Source: an uncultured Acidobacteriota bacterium (GTDB taxonomy: Bacteria; Acidobacteriota; Vicinamibacteria; Fen-336). From it: a stretch of DNA of 64,000 bases. The position numbers and the translations under genes are program-made. How positions within the stretch are numbered: the first letter of the stretch is position 1; each line of letters starts with the position of its first letter. This document shows, piece after piece, positions 1 through 11,348 of this stretch. The stretch covers positions 1 through 64,000 of the forward strand of contig CADEEV010000019.1 in NCBI GenBank assembly GCA_902826455.1, written 5' to 3'. The notes beneath the pieces were generated by a model that worked only from the letters and a program-made list of their open reading frames with translations, made no database searches and was not told the origin of the DNA.

Positions 1-717
1 GTGCACAAGGGCAACATCATGAAGTTCACCGAGGGCGCCTTCCGCGACTGGGGCTACGCCCTGGCGCAGCGCGAGTTCCGCGCGGAGACCGTCACCGAGC
101 GCGAGACCTGGATCCTGGGCAACAAGGAAAAGGATGCGAGCCTCAGCGTCGAGGACAACGCGAAGGCGATCGAGCCCGGCTACTCGCTGATGACCGACGA
201 CCAGAAGGCCACGCTGCGTCAGGAGGTGGAGGCGGCCCTCGCGCTGCTGCCGACCCACGGCGACGGAAAGTGGAAGTCGAAGGTCCTGATGCGCGACTCG
301 ATCGCGGACATCACGCTGCAGCAGGTGCTGACGCGGCCGAAGGACTTCTCGGTGATCGCGACCCCGAACCTCAACGGCGACTACGTGTCCGATGCCCTCG
401 CGGCCCAGGTCGGCGGCATCGGCATCGCACCCGGCGGCAACATCAACTACGACACGGGCCACGCGATCTTCGAGGCCACCCACGGCACGGCGCCCAAGTA
501 CGCGGACCTCGACAAGGTGAACCCGGGCTCGGTCGTGCTCTCGGGCGCCATGATGTTCCAGTACCTCGGCTGGACCGAGGTCAGCGACGCGATCGAGTCC
601 GCGCTTGCGAAGACGATCGGCCAGAAGCGCGTGACCTACGACTTCGCCCGCCAGATGGAAGGGGCGAAGGAGATCAAGACCTCCGAGTTCGCCTCGGCGC
701 TCATCGAGAACCTCTGA
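1..717 (+). CDS. icd: NADP-type isocitrate dehydrogenase, C-terminal part (5' end outside window)
   Basis: This is the last 238 residues of isocitrate dehydrogenase, which oxidises isocitrate to 2-oxoglutarate in the TCA cycle. The frame is open from base 1 and the fragment opens with the family motif [13 protein letters not shown], so the start lies upstream. Further family blocks are [20 protein letters not shown] and the nucleotide-binding [12 protein letters not shown]. Compared with the E. coli enzyme there is an insertion of roughly 45 residues (about residues 35-85, with [14 protein letters not shown]), a form I recall from cyanobacterial Icd. The next gene starts one base after the stop, so the two are probably co-transcribed. 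Confidence 0.95.
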   Translation: MHKGNIMKFTEGAFRDWGYALAQREFRAETVTERETWILGNKEKDASLSVEDNAKAIEPGYSLMTDDQKATLRQEVEAALALLPTHGDGKWKSKVLMRDSIADITLQQVLTRPKDFSVIATPNLNGDYVSDALAAQVGGIGIAPGGNINYDTGHAIFEATHGTAPKYADLDKVNPGSVVLSGAMMFQYLGWTEVSDAIESALAKTIGQKRVTYDFARQMEGAKEIKTSEFASALIENL

Positions 718-718
718 C

Positions 719-2785
719 GTGACGGCCGGCCCGACCCGCCTGCCCTGGTGGGCCTGGGTCTTCGGCCTGGCTCTCGGCGCGCGCCTGCTCTGGCTCTTCG
801 GCGCCGACGAGCCCCTCGTCTACGCGCACCAGCAGCAGTACCTGCGCAGCGCACTCTCCATCGTCGAGCACCCGGAGCCCTGGCGCTTCGTGCTCACGAG
901 CGACGAGTGGCGGCGCTGGATCGGCACCTGGACGATCGCACCCCTCTACCAGCTCTTCGCGGCCGGCGTCTTCGACCTGTTCGGCCGCCACCTGCTGCCG
1001 TTGCAGCTCCTTCAGTGCGCGATGGAGGCCGGCAGCGCCCTCGGCGTCGCGTTCCTCGCGCGACGTCTCGCGGGTCCCGTCGGGACCTGGGCTGGCCTCG
1101 CGTACGCCGTCTACTGGCCGTCCGTCCAGATGCCCAGCGGCACGCTCACCGAGAACCTCCACACCCCTCTGCTCGTCCTCGCCTTCGCGCTGCTCGTGCG
1201 CGCCGAGTCCGGTCCGGCTCACTTCGGAGCCGGGCTGGCCCTGGGCGTGTCGGCCCTCGCGCGCTCGGTGGGGTCGGCCTTCGTCCCGGTGGTCGTCGTC
1301 CTCTTGATCATCACGAAGGGGCCGCGTGCCGCGTTCCGGCCGGCCGCCTGGTTCGTCGCGGGCGCCTGTCTCGCGATCCTTCCGTGGGCCGCGCGCAACG
1401 CCTTCCTGGTCGGCGACCCCGTGCTGATCGACTCGATCGGGGTCTACAACCTCTGGGAGGACAACGCGTTCCGCGACGGCCACGCGGTCGTGGCGGACCA
1501 CCGCCAGATGGACTCGTGGGTGTTCCGCGACCCGATCCCCGAGACAGAGCGCCGCGCCCGGGCGACGGCCGAGACGCTGGCGGGCCTCCAGGCCTATCCG
1601 GACCTGTTCCTGCGCAAGGCGCGCCTGAATTTCGCCCACTTCGTGCGTCCCGACATGCTGCACCAGCTCCTCGAGGTGGAGCTGCCCGAGACGCCGCTGC
1701 GCTACGTCCTCGGCATCGCCCTCGACGACCTGCTGCTGCTCGCGATGCTGCCGCTCTTCGTCGTGTTCCTCGTGGCGGCGCCGCGCTCGCCGGGCTGGTG
1801 GTTGATCGCGGTCTGGACCGCCTACTACCTGTTCCTGGTCGTGGTCGTGTTCCACAACGAGATCCGTTACCGCTCGCCCCTCGTGCCCTTCGCCCTGGCC
1901 GGAGCCGCGGGGGGCTGGGTGCTGCTGCGGACCTCCGAGACGCGGCGTCGGGTCCTGGTGCGCGTCGGCCTTCTCGCGGGGCTGGGGCTCGCCGCCTGGA
2001 CCGTCACGCCCGCGATGCGCTCCGGCGCGAAGGCGCTGCGCTCGGCCTGGGCGCTCCGGGGTCTCGAGGCCGACGTCGAGCGCGGCGACATCGGCGCCGC
2101 GAAGGAGCGCGCACGCCGCGCGTCCGAGGCCTGGCCGCGCAGCGCCCGCCCCTGGCTCGCCCTCGGTCGAGCCCTCGCCTGGCACGACCGGCCCGGCGCC
2201 GCGGTGGCCGCCTACCGGCGGGCGGCGACGCGGCGCGGCGACAACTGGATCCCGACGCTCGTGCTGCCCCAGCTCCTGCGCGACGCGGGCGACCTCGAGC
2301 CCGGCGCGCGCGTCGCGACGAAGCGCGCGGTTGAGTTCTCGAACGGCGTCGACCCCTGGCTCGCCCTCGAGATCGCCTGGCGCGAGCTGCCGCCGCCGCG
2401 CCTCGACCGGATCGAGGTGGGACGCCTCGACTACGGAGCGGTCCGGGGCTTCTTCGACCCGCGCGGCTTCGGGCGCTGGTCCCGCGGCGAGGCGAGGCTG
2501 CGTCTCGTGCCGACGGTCGCGGCGCCGGCGTACGACGTGACGCTGGTGATGGGCTCGCCCGGGCCGTCGCCGCTCGAAGCCCCGGAGGTCGAGATCTGGA
2601 CCAACGGCGGCGCGCGCACGCGCTTCCACCTGGGCCGCGAGTCGGCCACCTACACGTTCCGGACGCCCGCGCCCGAGGGCGGTGTCCTCGAGGTGGGTCT
2701 CGAGGCGCCGACCTGGATGCGCCTCGGGCAGCGCGCGGAGTCCGGGGTGCGCGTCGAACGGATGACGGTCGCGCCCGCGCGGTAG
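719..2785 (+). CDS. GT-C type membrane glycosyltransferase-like protein with TPR and beta-sandwich C-terminus
   Basis: A 688-residue protein starting with GTG one base after the icd stop. Residues 1 to about 420 hold many hydrophobic segments, with an early GADEPLVY stretch recalling the acidic-loop motif of ArnT/PMT-family lipid-linked-sugar transferases. Residues ~440-560 look like TPR helices ([21 protein letters not shown]). The last ~120 residues read as a beta-sandwich beginning DYGAVRGFF and [11 protein letters not shown]. By family knowledge such proteins transfer sugars from polyprenyl-phosphate donors on the outer face of the inner membrane; the substrate cannot be inferred. The link to icd is positional only. 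Confidence 0.7.
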   Translation: MTAGPTRLPWWAWVFGLALGARLLWLFGADEPLVYAHQQQYLRSALSIVEHPEPWRFVLTSDEWRRWIGTWTIAPLYQLFAAGVFDLFGRHLLPLQLLQCAMEAGSALGVAFLARRLAGPVGTWAGLAYAVYWPSVQMPSGTLTENLHTPLLVLAFALLVRAESGPAHFGAGLALGVSALARSVGSAFVPVVVVLLIITKGPRAAFRPAAWFVAGACLAILPWAARNAFLVGDPVLIDSIGVYNLWEDNAFRDGHAVVADHRQMDSWVFRDPIPETERRARATAETLAGLQAYPDLFLRKARLNFAHFVRPDMLHQLLEVELPETPLRYVLGIALDDLLLLAMLPLFVVFLVAAPRSPGWWLIAVWTAYYLFLVVVVFHNEIRYRSPLVPFALAGAAGGWVLLRTSETRRRVLVRVGLLAGLGLAAWTVTPAMRSGAKALRSAWALRGLEADVERGDIGAAKERARRASEAWPRSARPWLALGRALAWHDRPGAAVAAYRRAATRRGDNWIPTLVLPQLLRDAGDLEPGARVATKRAVEFSNGVDPWLALEIAWRELPPPRLDRIEVGRLDYGAVRGFFDPRGFGRWSRGEARLRLVPTVAAPAYDVTLVMGSPGPSPLEAPEVEIWTNGGARTRFHLGRESATYTFRTPAPEGGVLEVGLEAPTWMRLGQRAESGVRVERMTVAPAR

Positions 2786-2812
2786 TAGAATCCCGCCCCT
2801 CGGAACAAGGAG
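2762..2812 (+). promoter_or_regulatory. Putative promoter and ribosome binding site of mdh
   Basis: A -10 box TAGAAT lies at 2786-2791, with ATGACG as a 4/6 match to the -35 box at 2762-2767, 18 bases apart. The -35 sits inside the end of the preceding gene. A strong Shine-Dalgarno AAGGAG at 2807-2812 is four bases before the ATG and fixes the start. Seen by eye only. Confidence 0.5.
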
Positions 2813-2816
2813 CGGC

Positions 2817-3743
2817 ATGAACAGGAAAGTCACGGTCGTCGGCGGCGGGAACGTCGGAGCCACACTGGCGCAGCGCCTCGCGGACCGCGAGCTCGCGGAC
2901 GTGGTGCTGATCGACATCGTCGAGGGCATGCCCCAGGGCAAGGGCCTCGACATCATGGAGGCGACGCCCGTCGAGGGATCGGACGCCCGCGTGATCGGCA
3001 CCAACGACTACAAGGACACCGCGAACTCCGACGTCGTGGTGATCACGGCCGGCATCGCCCGCAAGCCCGGCATGAGCCGCGACGACCTCCTGAAGACGAA
3101 CTACGGCATCGTGAAGGAGTGCACCGAGAAGGTGCTCACGCATTCCCCGAACACGATCGTGATCGTGGTCTCGAACCCCCTCGACGTCATGTGCCAGGTG
3201 GCCTACAAGGTCTCGGGCCTGCCGAAGCACCGGGTGTTCGGCATGGCCGGCGTCCTGGACAGCGCCCGCATGCGCACGTTCATCGCGATGGAGCTGGGCG
3301 TGTCGGTGGAGAACACCCACGCCTTCGTCCTGGGCGGCCACGGCGACACCATGGTGCCGCTGCCGCGCTACTCGACGGTGTCGGGGGTTCCCATCACCGA
3401 GCTCATGTCGCCAGAGCGCGTCGAGGCGATCTGCAAGCGCACGGCGAACGGCGGCGCCGAGATCGTGGCGCTGCTCAAGACCGGCTCCGCGTACTACGCG
3501 CCCTCCGCGTCCTCGGCCGAGATGGTGGACGCCGTGCTCAAGGACAAGCACAAGATCCTGCCGTCGTGCTGCTATCTCGAGGGCGAGTTCGGCATCAAGG
3601 ATCTCTACGTCGGCGTGCCCGCCCAGCTCGGCGCCAAGGGCGTCGAGAAGATCTGGGAGATCAAGCTCACCGACTCCGAGCGCACGGCGCTCCACAAGTC
3701 GGCCGCCGCAGTCAAGGAGCTCGTCGACATCCTCAAGATCTGA
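2817..3743 (+). CDS. mdh: Malate dehydrogenase
   Basis: A 308-residue NAD-dependent malate dehydrogenase of the lactate-dehydrogenase-like type, converting malate to oxaloacetate in the cytosol. The Rossmann motif [14 protein letters not shown] is at residues 8-21, the substrate-binding loop [12 protein letters not shown] near residue 80, NPLD near 120, and the catalytic histidine is in GGHGDTMVP (about 175). Length is normal (~310). It has its own promoter-like sequence and a clear AAGGAG. It converges with the sdh operon, so three TCA-cycle loci (icd, mdh, sdhCAB) sit together. Confidence 0.96.
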   Translation: MNRKVTVVGGGNVGATLAQRLADRELADVVLIDIVEGMPQGKGLDIMEATPVEGSDARVIGTNDYKDTANSDVVVITAGIARKPGMSRDDLLKTNYGIVKECTEKVLTHSPNTIVIVVSNPLDVMCQVAYKVSGLPKHRVFGMAGVLDSARMRTFIAMELGVSVENTHAFVLGGHGDTMVPLPRYSTVSGVPITELMSPERVEAICKRTANGGAEIVALLKTGSAYYAPSASSAEMVDAVLKDKHKILPSCCYLEGEFGIKDLYVGVPAQLGAKGVEKIWEIKLTDSERTALHKSAAAVKELVDILKI

Positions 3744-3751
3744 GCGCCGGC

Positions 3752-3764
3752 GGCCCGAGCGGCC
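3752..3764. terminator. Short GC hairpin between convergent mdh and sdhB
   Basis: GGCC, a five-base loop, then GGCC, in the 20-base gap between the two convergent stop codons. There is no T-run, and a four-pair stem is weak. It is the only candidate for stopping transcription between the two operons. Confidence 0.25.
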
Positions 3765-4563
3765 TAACCGCCCGCGGAGTCGCCGGCCGTCGTCGTGCGC
3801 CGGCCCTCGGCGAGCTGCGCCCGCAGGTACTCGCGGTTGAGCCGCGCGATGTTCGAGACGCTGATCTGCTTCGGGCAGGCCGCCTCGCACTCGCCGTGGT
3901 TCGTGCAGCTGCCGAAGCCCGCGTCGTCCATGGCCTTCACCATGTTGAGGACGCGCTCGTCGCGCTCCGCCTGGCCCTGGGGCAGGAGCGCCAGGTGCGA
4001 GACCTTGGCCGACGTGAACAGCATGGCCGAGGCGTTGGGGCAGGCCGCGACACAGGCGCCGCAGCCGATGCAGGCGGCCGCGTCCATGGCCATGTCCGCG
4101 TTCTCCTTGCGGATGGGGATCGCGTTGCCGTCGGGGGCGCTGCCGGTCGAGACCGACACGAAGCCGCCGGCGGCGATGATGCCGTCGAAGGCCGAGCGGC
4201 TCACCACGAGGTCCTTGAGGACGGGGAAGGCCGAGGCGCGCCAGGGCTCGATCGTGATCTGGTCGCCGTCCTTGAAGCTGCGCATGTGGAGCTGGCAGGC
4301 CGTGGTCGCGCGGCGCGGACCGTGGGCGACGCCGTTGATCATCATGCCGCACATGCCGCAGATGCCCTCGCGGCAGTCGTGGTCGAAGGCGATGGGATCC
4401 TCGCCCTTCACGATGAGCCGCTCGTTCACCACGTCGAGCATCTCGAGGAACGACATCTCGGGGGAAATGTCCTTCGCGTCGTAGGTCACGAAGCGGCCGT
4501 CGCTCTTGCCGTCCTTCTGGCGCCAGACGTGGAGGGTGATGTTCATGCTCTTGGCCGTGGCGC

Positions 4564-4567
<4 letters not shown>
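3764..4567 (-). CDS. sdhB: Succinate dehydrogenase/fumarate reductase iron-sulfur subunit
   Basis: A 267-residue electron-transfer subunit of complex II. Three cysteine sets are visible: C65/C70/C73/C91 for the 2Fe-2S cluster, C166-C176 ([12 protein letters not shown]) and C221-C231 ([12 protein letters not shown]) for the 4Fe-4S and 3Fe-4S clusters. The start is taken as GTG at 4567, which overlaps the sdhA stop as GTGA; an ATG at 4546 is the alternative and would remove seven residues. It is the last gene of sdhCAB and passes electrons from FAD in SdhA to heme and quinone in SdhC. Confidence 0.95.
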
Positions 4568-6477
<1,910 letters not shown>

Positions 6478-6484
6478 GGTGTCG

Positions 6485-7189
6485 TTACCTCGGGAGGACC
6501 TGGGCGGCCTGGGGGCGCGCCGGCGCCTCGTCGATGATCCCGGCCAGCACGGCCACGGGCATCGAGATGTTGCCGATCACGACCACGGCGGCGACGAGCG
6601 TCGCGGCGCCATGGCGCAGCGCGTTGTAGCGCGGATGGCTGAGGCCCAGGGTCTGCAGCATGCTCCACACGCCGTGGTACAGGTGCAGCCCGAGCAGCAG
6701 CATCGCGAGGATGTAGAAGGCCGAGACGATCGGCACCTTAAAGCCCACGATGAAGTTGTGGTAGACGTCGCCCGGGACGAAGTCGGGGTGCACGCTGCCG
6801 ATCGTGAAGTGCAGCAGGTGATAGACGATGAAGGCCAGCAGGATGACGCCGCTCCAGCGCATGGTGCGCGAGGCGTAGGTGGACTCGTTCCACTGCTGCT
6901 TGCGATACCCCTGGGGCCGCGCGGCGCGGTTCTGCAGGGTGAGCGAGGTGGCCGACCAGATGTGGAGCGCCGCGGCCGCGAGCAGGCCGCCACGGGCGAT
7001 CCAGATGCCGGTGCCGTGGAGCACCAGGCGCAGGTTCTCGCCGTACTCGTTGATCGGCCCGGGGCCCAGGTAGACCTGCAGGTTGCCGATCATGTGGGCG
7101 ATCACGAAGCCGAAGAGCATCAGGCCCGTCACCGCCATGATGATCTTCCTGCCGATCGTGGACCGGAACAGACCTAGGACCGCGTTCAT
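6485..7189 (-). CDS. sdhC: Succinate dehydrogenase cytochrome b subunit, type B
   Basis: A 234-residue membrane anchor with about five transmembrane helices. Histidines suited to bind two b hemes occur in [28 protein letters not shown] and [10 protein letters not shown] single large anchor, with no SdhD, is the hallmark of type-B succinate:quinone reductases, often coupled to menaquinone; the quinone used here is inference. ATG at 7189 follows a GAGAGG ribosome site. It is the first gene of sdhCAB. Confidence 0.92.
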   Translation of the reverse strand: MNAVLGLFRSTIGRKIIMAVTGLMLFGFVIAHMIGNLQVYLGPGPINEYGENLRLVLHGTGIWIARGGLLAAAALHIWSATSLTLQNRAARPQGYRKQQWNESTYASRTMRWSGVILLAFIVYHLLHFTIGSVHPDFVPGDVYHNFIVGFKVPIVSAFYILAMLLLGLHLYHGVWSMLQTLGLSHPRYNALRHGAATLVAAVVVIGNISMPVAVLAGIIDEAPARPQAAQVLPR

Positions 7190-7237
7190 CGCTGCCTCTC
7201 GGATGGGGGTGTCGCCGGCGAGCGCGCCAGCAGCGGA

Positions 7238-7266
7238 AATCTACTCATTTCCCGAAGCCTCCGCAA
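7238..7266 (-). promoter_or_regulatory. Putative sdhCAB promoter
   Basis: On the minus strand TTGCGG (7261-7266) and TAGATT (7238-7243) are 17 bases apart, and transcription would begin about 40 bases before the sdhC ATG. The -10 box covers the stop codon of the upstream lipase-like gene, so the sdh operon may also be read through from it. Confidence 0.45.
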
Positions 7267-8626
7267 GAGTCGGATAGCGCACCGTCGCGGGCCTCAGCAG
7301 CGTCCGCAGCAGGATGCTCTGGAACGTCGGCTCGCGATAGATGCCGTGGTGGTCGGCGCTGCCGAAGACGATGCGCGACACCTCGGGGATGCCGCAGCCG
7401 GGCTCGTCCGCGTCGGCGTCGGGAAGGTGGGACGCGAGGACGCTCGCGCGGGTGACGCGGCCGTCGCCGGCCTCGAGCAGGAACTCCGACTCGTCGCGGG
7501 TCCAGGCCTCGAAGCGCGGCGCGACGCCGGGTCCCGCGACGATCGCGCGCGCCGGCGTCGCGAGACAATCGCCGCCCACGAGCAGCACGCGCGCGGGACA
7601 GCGCTCGAGGGCGGGCTGGGCGAGCGCGTCCTGGAACGCGCGGGCGCGGGCCAGGGCGGCGCTGAGGAACGCCTTCTCGGACTCGGGATCGGCCGGCCGC
7701 GGCTCCTCGCCGCGGCGCCGCCGCGTGCTGGCGGCCCACGGCCCCCAGCCGAGGGTCTCCCAGGTCGAGAGGTCGCGCACGTCGAGGGGAACGGGCGCGC
7801 CCGTGCCGTCGACGAGCGGGTGCGCCTCGGGCGCCGGCAGCAGCTGGTAGAGCGACGGCATGTGGGCGACGACCGAGGGCGCCAGGGTCGTGGACGAGAG
7901 TCCCACCCGGTTGCCGTTGAGCAGCGCGTCCAGGGCCGGGCTGCTGCCGCCGTTCGGCGGCGCCACGAGCACCAGGTTCTCGATCCTCCGCGCGCCGGCC
8001 CAGGTCACCGGGCCGCCGGGCTCGGCGCCGCCGTAGCGCAGGTAGTAACGCGCCACGAGGCCGCCCATGCTGTGCCCCACGACGTTGAAGCGGGCGGCCG
8101 GGTTGCCGCTCGCCTCCGTCAGGCGCTCGAGGGCCTCCCCGAGGCGGCGGGCCGACTCCACCAGGTCGCGCCGCCAGTCGTAGGTGAAGACGTGCTTCGT
8201 CGCGCCGTGGCCGTTCGTGCCGAAGCCGGCGTCGCCCAGGAGCTCGAGGAAGTCCGCGTACTCGGTGAAGCCGAACATGCGGGGGAGCGCCGCGTCCACG
8301 CCGAGCAGGCCGGCCGGCACGAGCTCGTCGCGGCTCTCCGAGAGCGGCAGGACCGCCGGCAGGCCCAGGTCGTAGGCGCCGACCGTCGTGCGCAGGTTGA
8401 GCCAGACCTGCGTGCCGTCGGGACGCACGAGCTCGCTGCCGAGGATCCCAGGGATCAGGATCGTGGGCGGCGTGCCCGGCGCGTCCCGCGGCAGGCCGCG
8501 CCGGAGCAGGCGCGCGTCGAGACCCGGCCGGGGCTTCAGGGCGTGGGCGAGCAGCAGCCCCGCCATGCCGGTGAGCACGCCCGCCGCGAAGGGCGCCCAG
8601 GAGCCCGGCCGCGCCTCGTCTTCCAT
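7241..8626 (-). CDS. Alpha/beta hydrolase, LCAT-like lipase/acyltransferase
   Basis: A 461-residue serine hydrolase. After an N-terminal membrane segment (WAPFAAGVLTGMAGLLLAHAL) comes the early-strand motif TILIPGILGSELV, then the nucleophile elbow GHSMGGLVARYYLR near residue 180, as in the lecithin:cholesterol acyltransferase family (PF02450). An aspartate and a histidine (SADHHG near the C-terminus) could complete the triad. Likely membrane-anchored and facing the periplasm, acting on lipid or ester substrates; the substrate is unknown. The frame stays open upstream, but ATG 8626 is chosen because the membrane segment follows it directly and the longer frame would overlap the divergent peptidase gene. 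Confidence 0.8.
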   Translation of the reverse strand: MEDEARPGSWAPFAAGVLTGMAGLLLAHALKPRPGLDARLLRRGLPRDAPGTPPTILIPGILGSELVRPDGTQVWLNLRTTVGAYDLGLPAVLPLSESRDELVPAGLLGVDAALPRMFGFTEYADFLELLGDAGFGTNGHGATKHVFTYDWRRDLVESARRLGEALERLTEASGNPAARFNVVGHSMGGLVARYYLRYGGAEPGGPVTWAGARRIENLVLVAPPNGGSSPALDALLNGNRVGLSSTTLAPSVVAHMPSLYQLLPAPEAHPLVDGTGAPVPLDVRDLSTWETLGWGPWAASTRRRRGEEPRPADPESEKAFLSAALARARAFQDALAQPALERCPARVLLVGGDCLATPARAIVAGPGVAPRFEAWTRDESEFLLEAGDGRVTRASVLASHLPDADADEPGCGIPEVSRIVFGSADHHGIYREPTFQSILLRTLLRPATVRYPTLAEASGNE

Positions 8627-8633
8627 TGACTTT

Positions 8634-8639
8634 ATTGTA
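8634..8639 (-). promoter_or_regulatory. TACAAT -10 box seven bases before the lipase-like start codon
   Basis: Reading the minus strand, TACAAT is followed by only seven bases and then the ATG at 8626, with no Shine-Dalgarno. Transcription would begin at or next to the start codon, giving a leaderless mRNA. I found no convincing -35. Confidence 0.4.
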
Positions 8640-8693
8640 CTGAGTCGCGGGGGGTTGACAGTCATCACGGCCTCCAAGACACTCCTCGCCGCT

Positions 8694-10301
8694 ATGCTCC
8701 CTATCGCGCCCTTCGCCCTCGCCCTGCTCGCCGCGTCCCCGGCTCCCGAGAGCGCCGCTCTCGCCTCCATCCGCCCGGAAGCGATCCGCGGCCACATCCG
8801 CTTCCTGGCCTCGGACCTGCTCGAGGGCCGTGGCAGCGGAACGCGCGGCTACGATCTCGCCGCGAGCTACGTCACGACCCAGTTCGAGTCGGTGGGCCTC
8901 GAGCCCGGCGCGGCCGACGGCAGCTGGCGCCAGACGGTCTCCTACCGGCGCGGCGTGCCCGACGCCTCGAAGTGCCGCGTGACGTTCACGCGCGGCGGCG
9001 TCGAGGCCGGCCTCGCGTCCGGGGAGGAGGCGATCTGCTGGGGCGACCCCGTGCGCACGAGCGGCTCCGCCTCCGGCGAGCTCGTGTTCGTGGGCTACGG
9101 CGTGTCGGCGCCCGAGCGCGGCTACGACGACTACGCGGGCGTCGACGTGAAGGGCAAGATCGTGGTGCTGGTGACCGGCGCGCCGCCGACGTTCCCGTCG
9201 GACGAGCGCGCCTTCTACGGCTCGCGGCTCGCGAAGCGCGAGGACGCGGCCGCTCGCGGCGCTCTCGCCGTCATCGGGATCATCACGCCCGAGGAGCGCG
9301 CGCGCTTCCCGTGGAAGAAGGAGCTGCTCTACTCGCGCCACGGCATCACCGGCTGGCTCGACGAGTCGGGCAAGCCCTTCGGCTTCGGCGGCGGCCTCGC
9401 GGGCGTCGTCTCCTTGAGTCCCTCGGGGATCGCGAAGCTGTTCGCGGGCAGCCCGCAGCCTCTCGAGGACGCCCTCAAGTCCATCGCGAGCGGCAAGCCC
9501 TCGTCCTTCGCGCTCGGCGCCTCGGCCCGCGTCGAGACGGCCTCGACCCACGAGGACTTCAAGGCCGACAACGTCGTCGGCGTGCTGCGCGGCTCCGACC
9601 CGAAGCTCGCCGCCGAGGCCGTGGTGCTCTCGGCCCACCTCGACCACATCGGCGCCGAGACCGAGGGCGAGGGCGACCGCATCAACAACGGCGCCTACGA
9701 CAACGCCTCGGGCATCGCGAACCTGATCGAGACGGCGCGGGCGTTCTCCCTCGCGAGGCGCCCCGCCCGCTCCGTGCTGTTCGTGGCGGTGGCCGGCGAG
9801 GAGATGGGCCTCCTGGGCTCCGACTACTTCGCGCGCCATCCCCCCATGAAGCTCGTGGCCGACGTGAACCTGGACATGGCGCTCACGCTGTTCCCGATCT
9901 CCGACATGATCGCCTTCGGCGCGGAGCACTCGAGCCTTGGCGACGTGGTGGCCGCGGCCACGAAGGAGGTCGGGCTCACGCTCTCGCCCGATCCCTTCCC
10001 GCAGGAGAGCCTGTTCGTCCGCAGCGACCACTACTGCTTCGTGAAGCAGGGCATCCCGGCCGTGATGCTCTCCACGGGCCTGAAGAGCGCCGACCCGAAG
10101 ATCGACGGCGCCAAGGCCTACATGGGCTGGCTGAAGAACGTGTACCACTCGCCGGCCGACGACATGAACCAGGTCTTCGTGTGGGACTCGGCGGTCAGGA
10201 TCGCCCGGGTCAACTTCATGATCGCGCTGCGGGTGGCGAACGCCGCCACGGTGCCGGCCTGGAAGAAGGACGACTTCTTCGGCAAGAAGTTCGGGAAGTG
10301 A
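8694..10301 (+). CDS. Secreted M28-family zinc peptidase with PA domain
   Basis: A 535-residue aminopeptidase-like protein with a signal peptide (LPIAPFALALLAASPAPESA). A protease-associated (PA) domain occupies roughly residues 130-280. The M28 metal ligands follow: H~315 in SAHLDHIG, D in NGAYDNASG, the catalytic Glu in GEEMGLLGS, D in DVNLDMA and H in RSDHYCF. It should bind two zinc ions and remove N-terminal residues from peptides outside the cytoplasm. A TTG at 8655 is an alternative start. It resembles the gene at 47890-49482, especially over IRPEAIR and DLLEGRG. Confidence 0.9.
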   Translation: MLPIAPFALALLAASPAPESAALASIRPEAIRGHIRFLASDLLEGRGSGTRGYDLAASYVTTQFESVGLEPGAADGSWRQTVSYRRGVPDASKCRVTFTRGGVEAGLASGEEAICWGDPVRTSGSASGELVFVGYGVSAPERGYDDYAGVDVKGKIVVLVTGAPPTFPSDERAFYGSRLAKREDAAARGALAVIGIITPEERARFPWKKELLYSRHGITGWLDESGKPFGFGGGLAGVVSLSPSGIAKLFAGSPQPLEDALKSIASGKPSSFALGASARVETASTHEDFKADNVVGVLRGSDPKLAAEAVVLSAHLDHIGAETEGEGDRINNGAYDNASGIANLIETARAFSLARRPARSVLFVAVAGEEMGLLGSDYFARHPPMKLVADVNLDMALTLFPISDMIAFGAEHSSLGDVVAAATKEVGLTLSPDPFPQESLFVRSDHYCFVKQGIPAVMLSTGLKSADPKIDGAKAYMGWLKNVYHSPADDMNQVFVWDSAVRIARVNFMIALRVANAATVPAWKKDDFFGKKFGK

Positions 10302-11341
10302 AGCTCGCCGAGGCGCTGCGACGCCTCGGCCTCGTCGTCTTCGCGCTGTTCCTCTTCATCCTCGCCCTCGAGCTCCTGAAGAAGGGAGCCGGGGGCATCG
10401 TGCCGATCCTGCGTGGCCTGGACGTGTCCGGCATCCCGGGGAGCGTCGGCTTCGGCTGGCTGATGGCTTGCATCGTCCTGTCGGGCTCGCCGGTCGCGGC
10501 GATCTCCCTCACGCTGCTCGCCTCGCGCACCCTCACGACCCCCGAGGCCTTCGCCATGATCGGCGGCTCGCGCCTGGGAGCCTCGTTCGTGGTGCTGGTC
10601 ATCGGGCTGCTCGACGACCTGCGCTCGCGCCGCACGGAAAAGCGGAGCGCCTACATCGGCGTGGCCGCCCTGGTCTCCACCGCCATCGTCTACGTTCCGG
10701 CGATGGCGGTCGGCCTGGTCGCCCTCGACCATGGCGCCTACGCCGGCCTCCGCATCGAAGGCCGCGAGCTCGCGTCCTTCGTGGCCGCCGTCTACGGACC
10801 CATCACCGGCGCCGTGGCAGCGGCGCTCCCGCGCTTCGTGGTCTTCGTGGCCGGCGTGCTGTGCCTGCTCGGGGCCTTCAAGGTCTTCGACGGGGTGCTG
10901 CCGGACCTGCAGAAGGGCGACGGTCCCGTGAGCCTCGCCGGCAGCGTGATCTACCGGCCCTGGGTCATGTTCCTGATCGGGGCCGGCGTCACCTCCCTCA
11001 CGATGTCCGTCTCCGTGTCGCTGTCGCTGCTCGTGCCCCTCGCGGCCAAGGGCTACGTGCGTCGCGAGAACGTGTGTCCCTACATCCTGGGCGCGAACAT
11101 CACGACGTTCATCGACACGCTGTTCGCGGGCGCCCTGGTCGGGCATCCGGACGCCGTGCGCATCGTCGCGATCCTGATGAGCAGCGTGACGCTGTTCTCC
11201 CTGCCGATCGTCTTCCTGGTGCCCCACCTGTTCGAGCGCACGGTCGACCGGGTGGCGCGCCTCGCCACGGGCAGCACGCGCTCCCTCGTGGTGTTCGTCG
11301 TGGTCCTGTTCCTGGTGCCGGCCCTCCTCATCGCGTGGTAG
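10298..11341 (+). CDS. Na/Pi-cotransporter-like membrane protein
   Basis: A 347-residue polytopic membrane protein with about eight to nine hydrophobic segments. Two inverted-repeat-like signatures are visible, GGSRLGASFVVLVIG and LGANITTFIDTLFAG; they resemble the GANIGTT repeats of the Na/Pi-cotransporter family (PF02690). It would move phosphate or another anion with sodium, but the residues differ enough that the substrate is open. GTG at 10298 overlaps the stop of the M28 gene as GTGA, so the two are translationally coupled. Confidence 0.6.
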   Translation: MKLAEALRRLGLVVFALFLFILALELLKKGAGGIVPILRGLDVSGIPGSVGFGWLMACIVLSGSPVAAISLTLLASRTLTTPEAFAMIGGSRLGASFVVLVIGLLDDLRSRRTEKRSAYIGVAALVSTAIVYVPAMAVGLVALDHGAYAGLRIEGRELASFVAAVYGPITGAVAAALPRFVVFVAGVLCLLGAFKVFDGVLPDLQKGDGPVSLAGSVIYRPWVMFLIGAGVTSLTMSVSVSLSLLVPLAAKGYVRRENVCPYILGANITTFIDTLFAGALVGHPDAVRIVAILMSSVTLFSLPIVFLVPHLFERTVDRVARLATGSTRSLVVFVVVLFLVPALLIAW

Positions 11342-11348
11342 GTGCAAG

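Noticed and set aside
701-3004. A 767-codon open frame on the minus strand opposite the glycosyltransferase-like gene
   Set aside because: Composition is Arg/Gly/Ala/Pro-rich and shows no domain; it is the antisense shadow of GC-rich codons. The opposite strand has membrane helices and coherent family motifs.
7245-10148. A 967-codon minus-strand open frame across the lipase and M28 genes
   Set aside because: It joins two shadow regions of unrelated genes and carries no motif.
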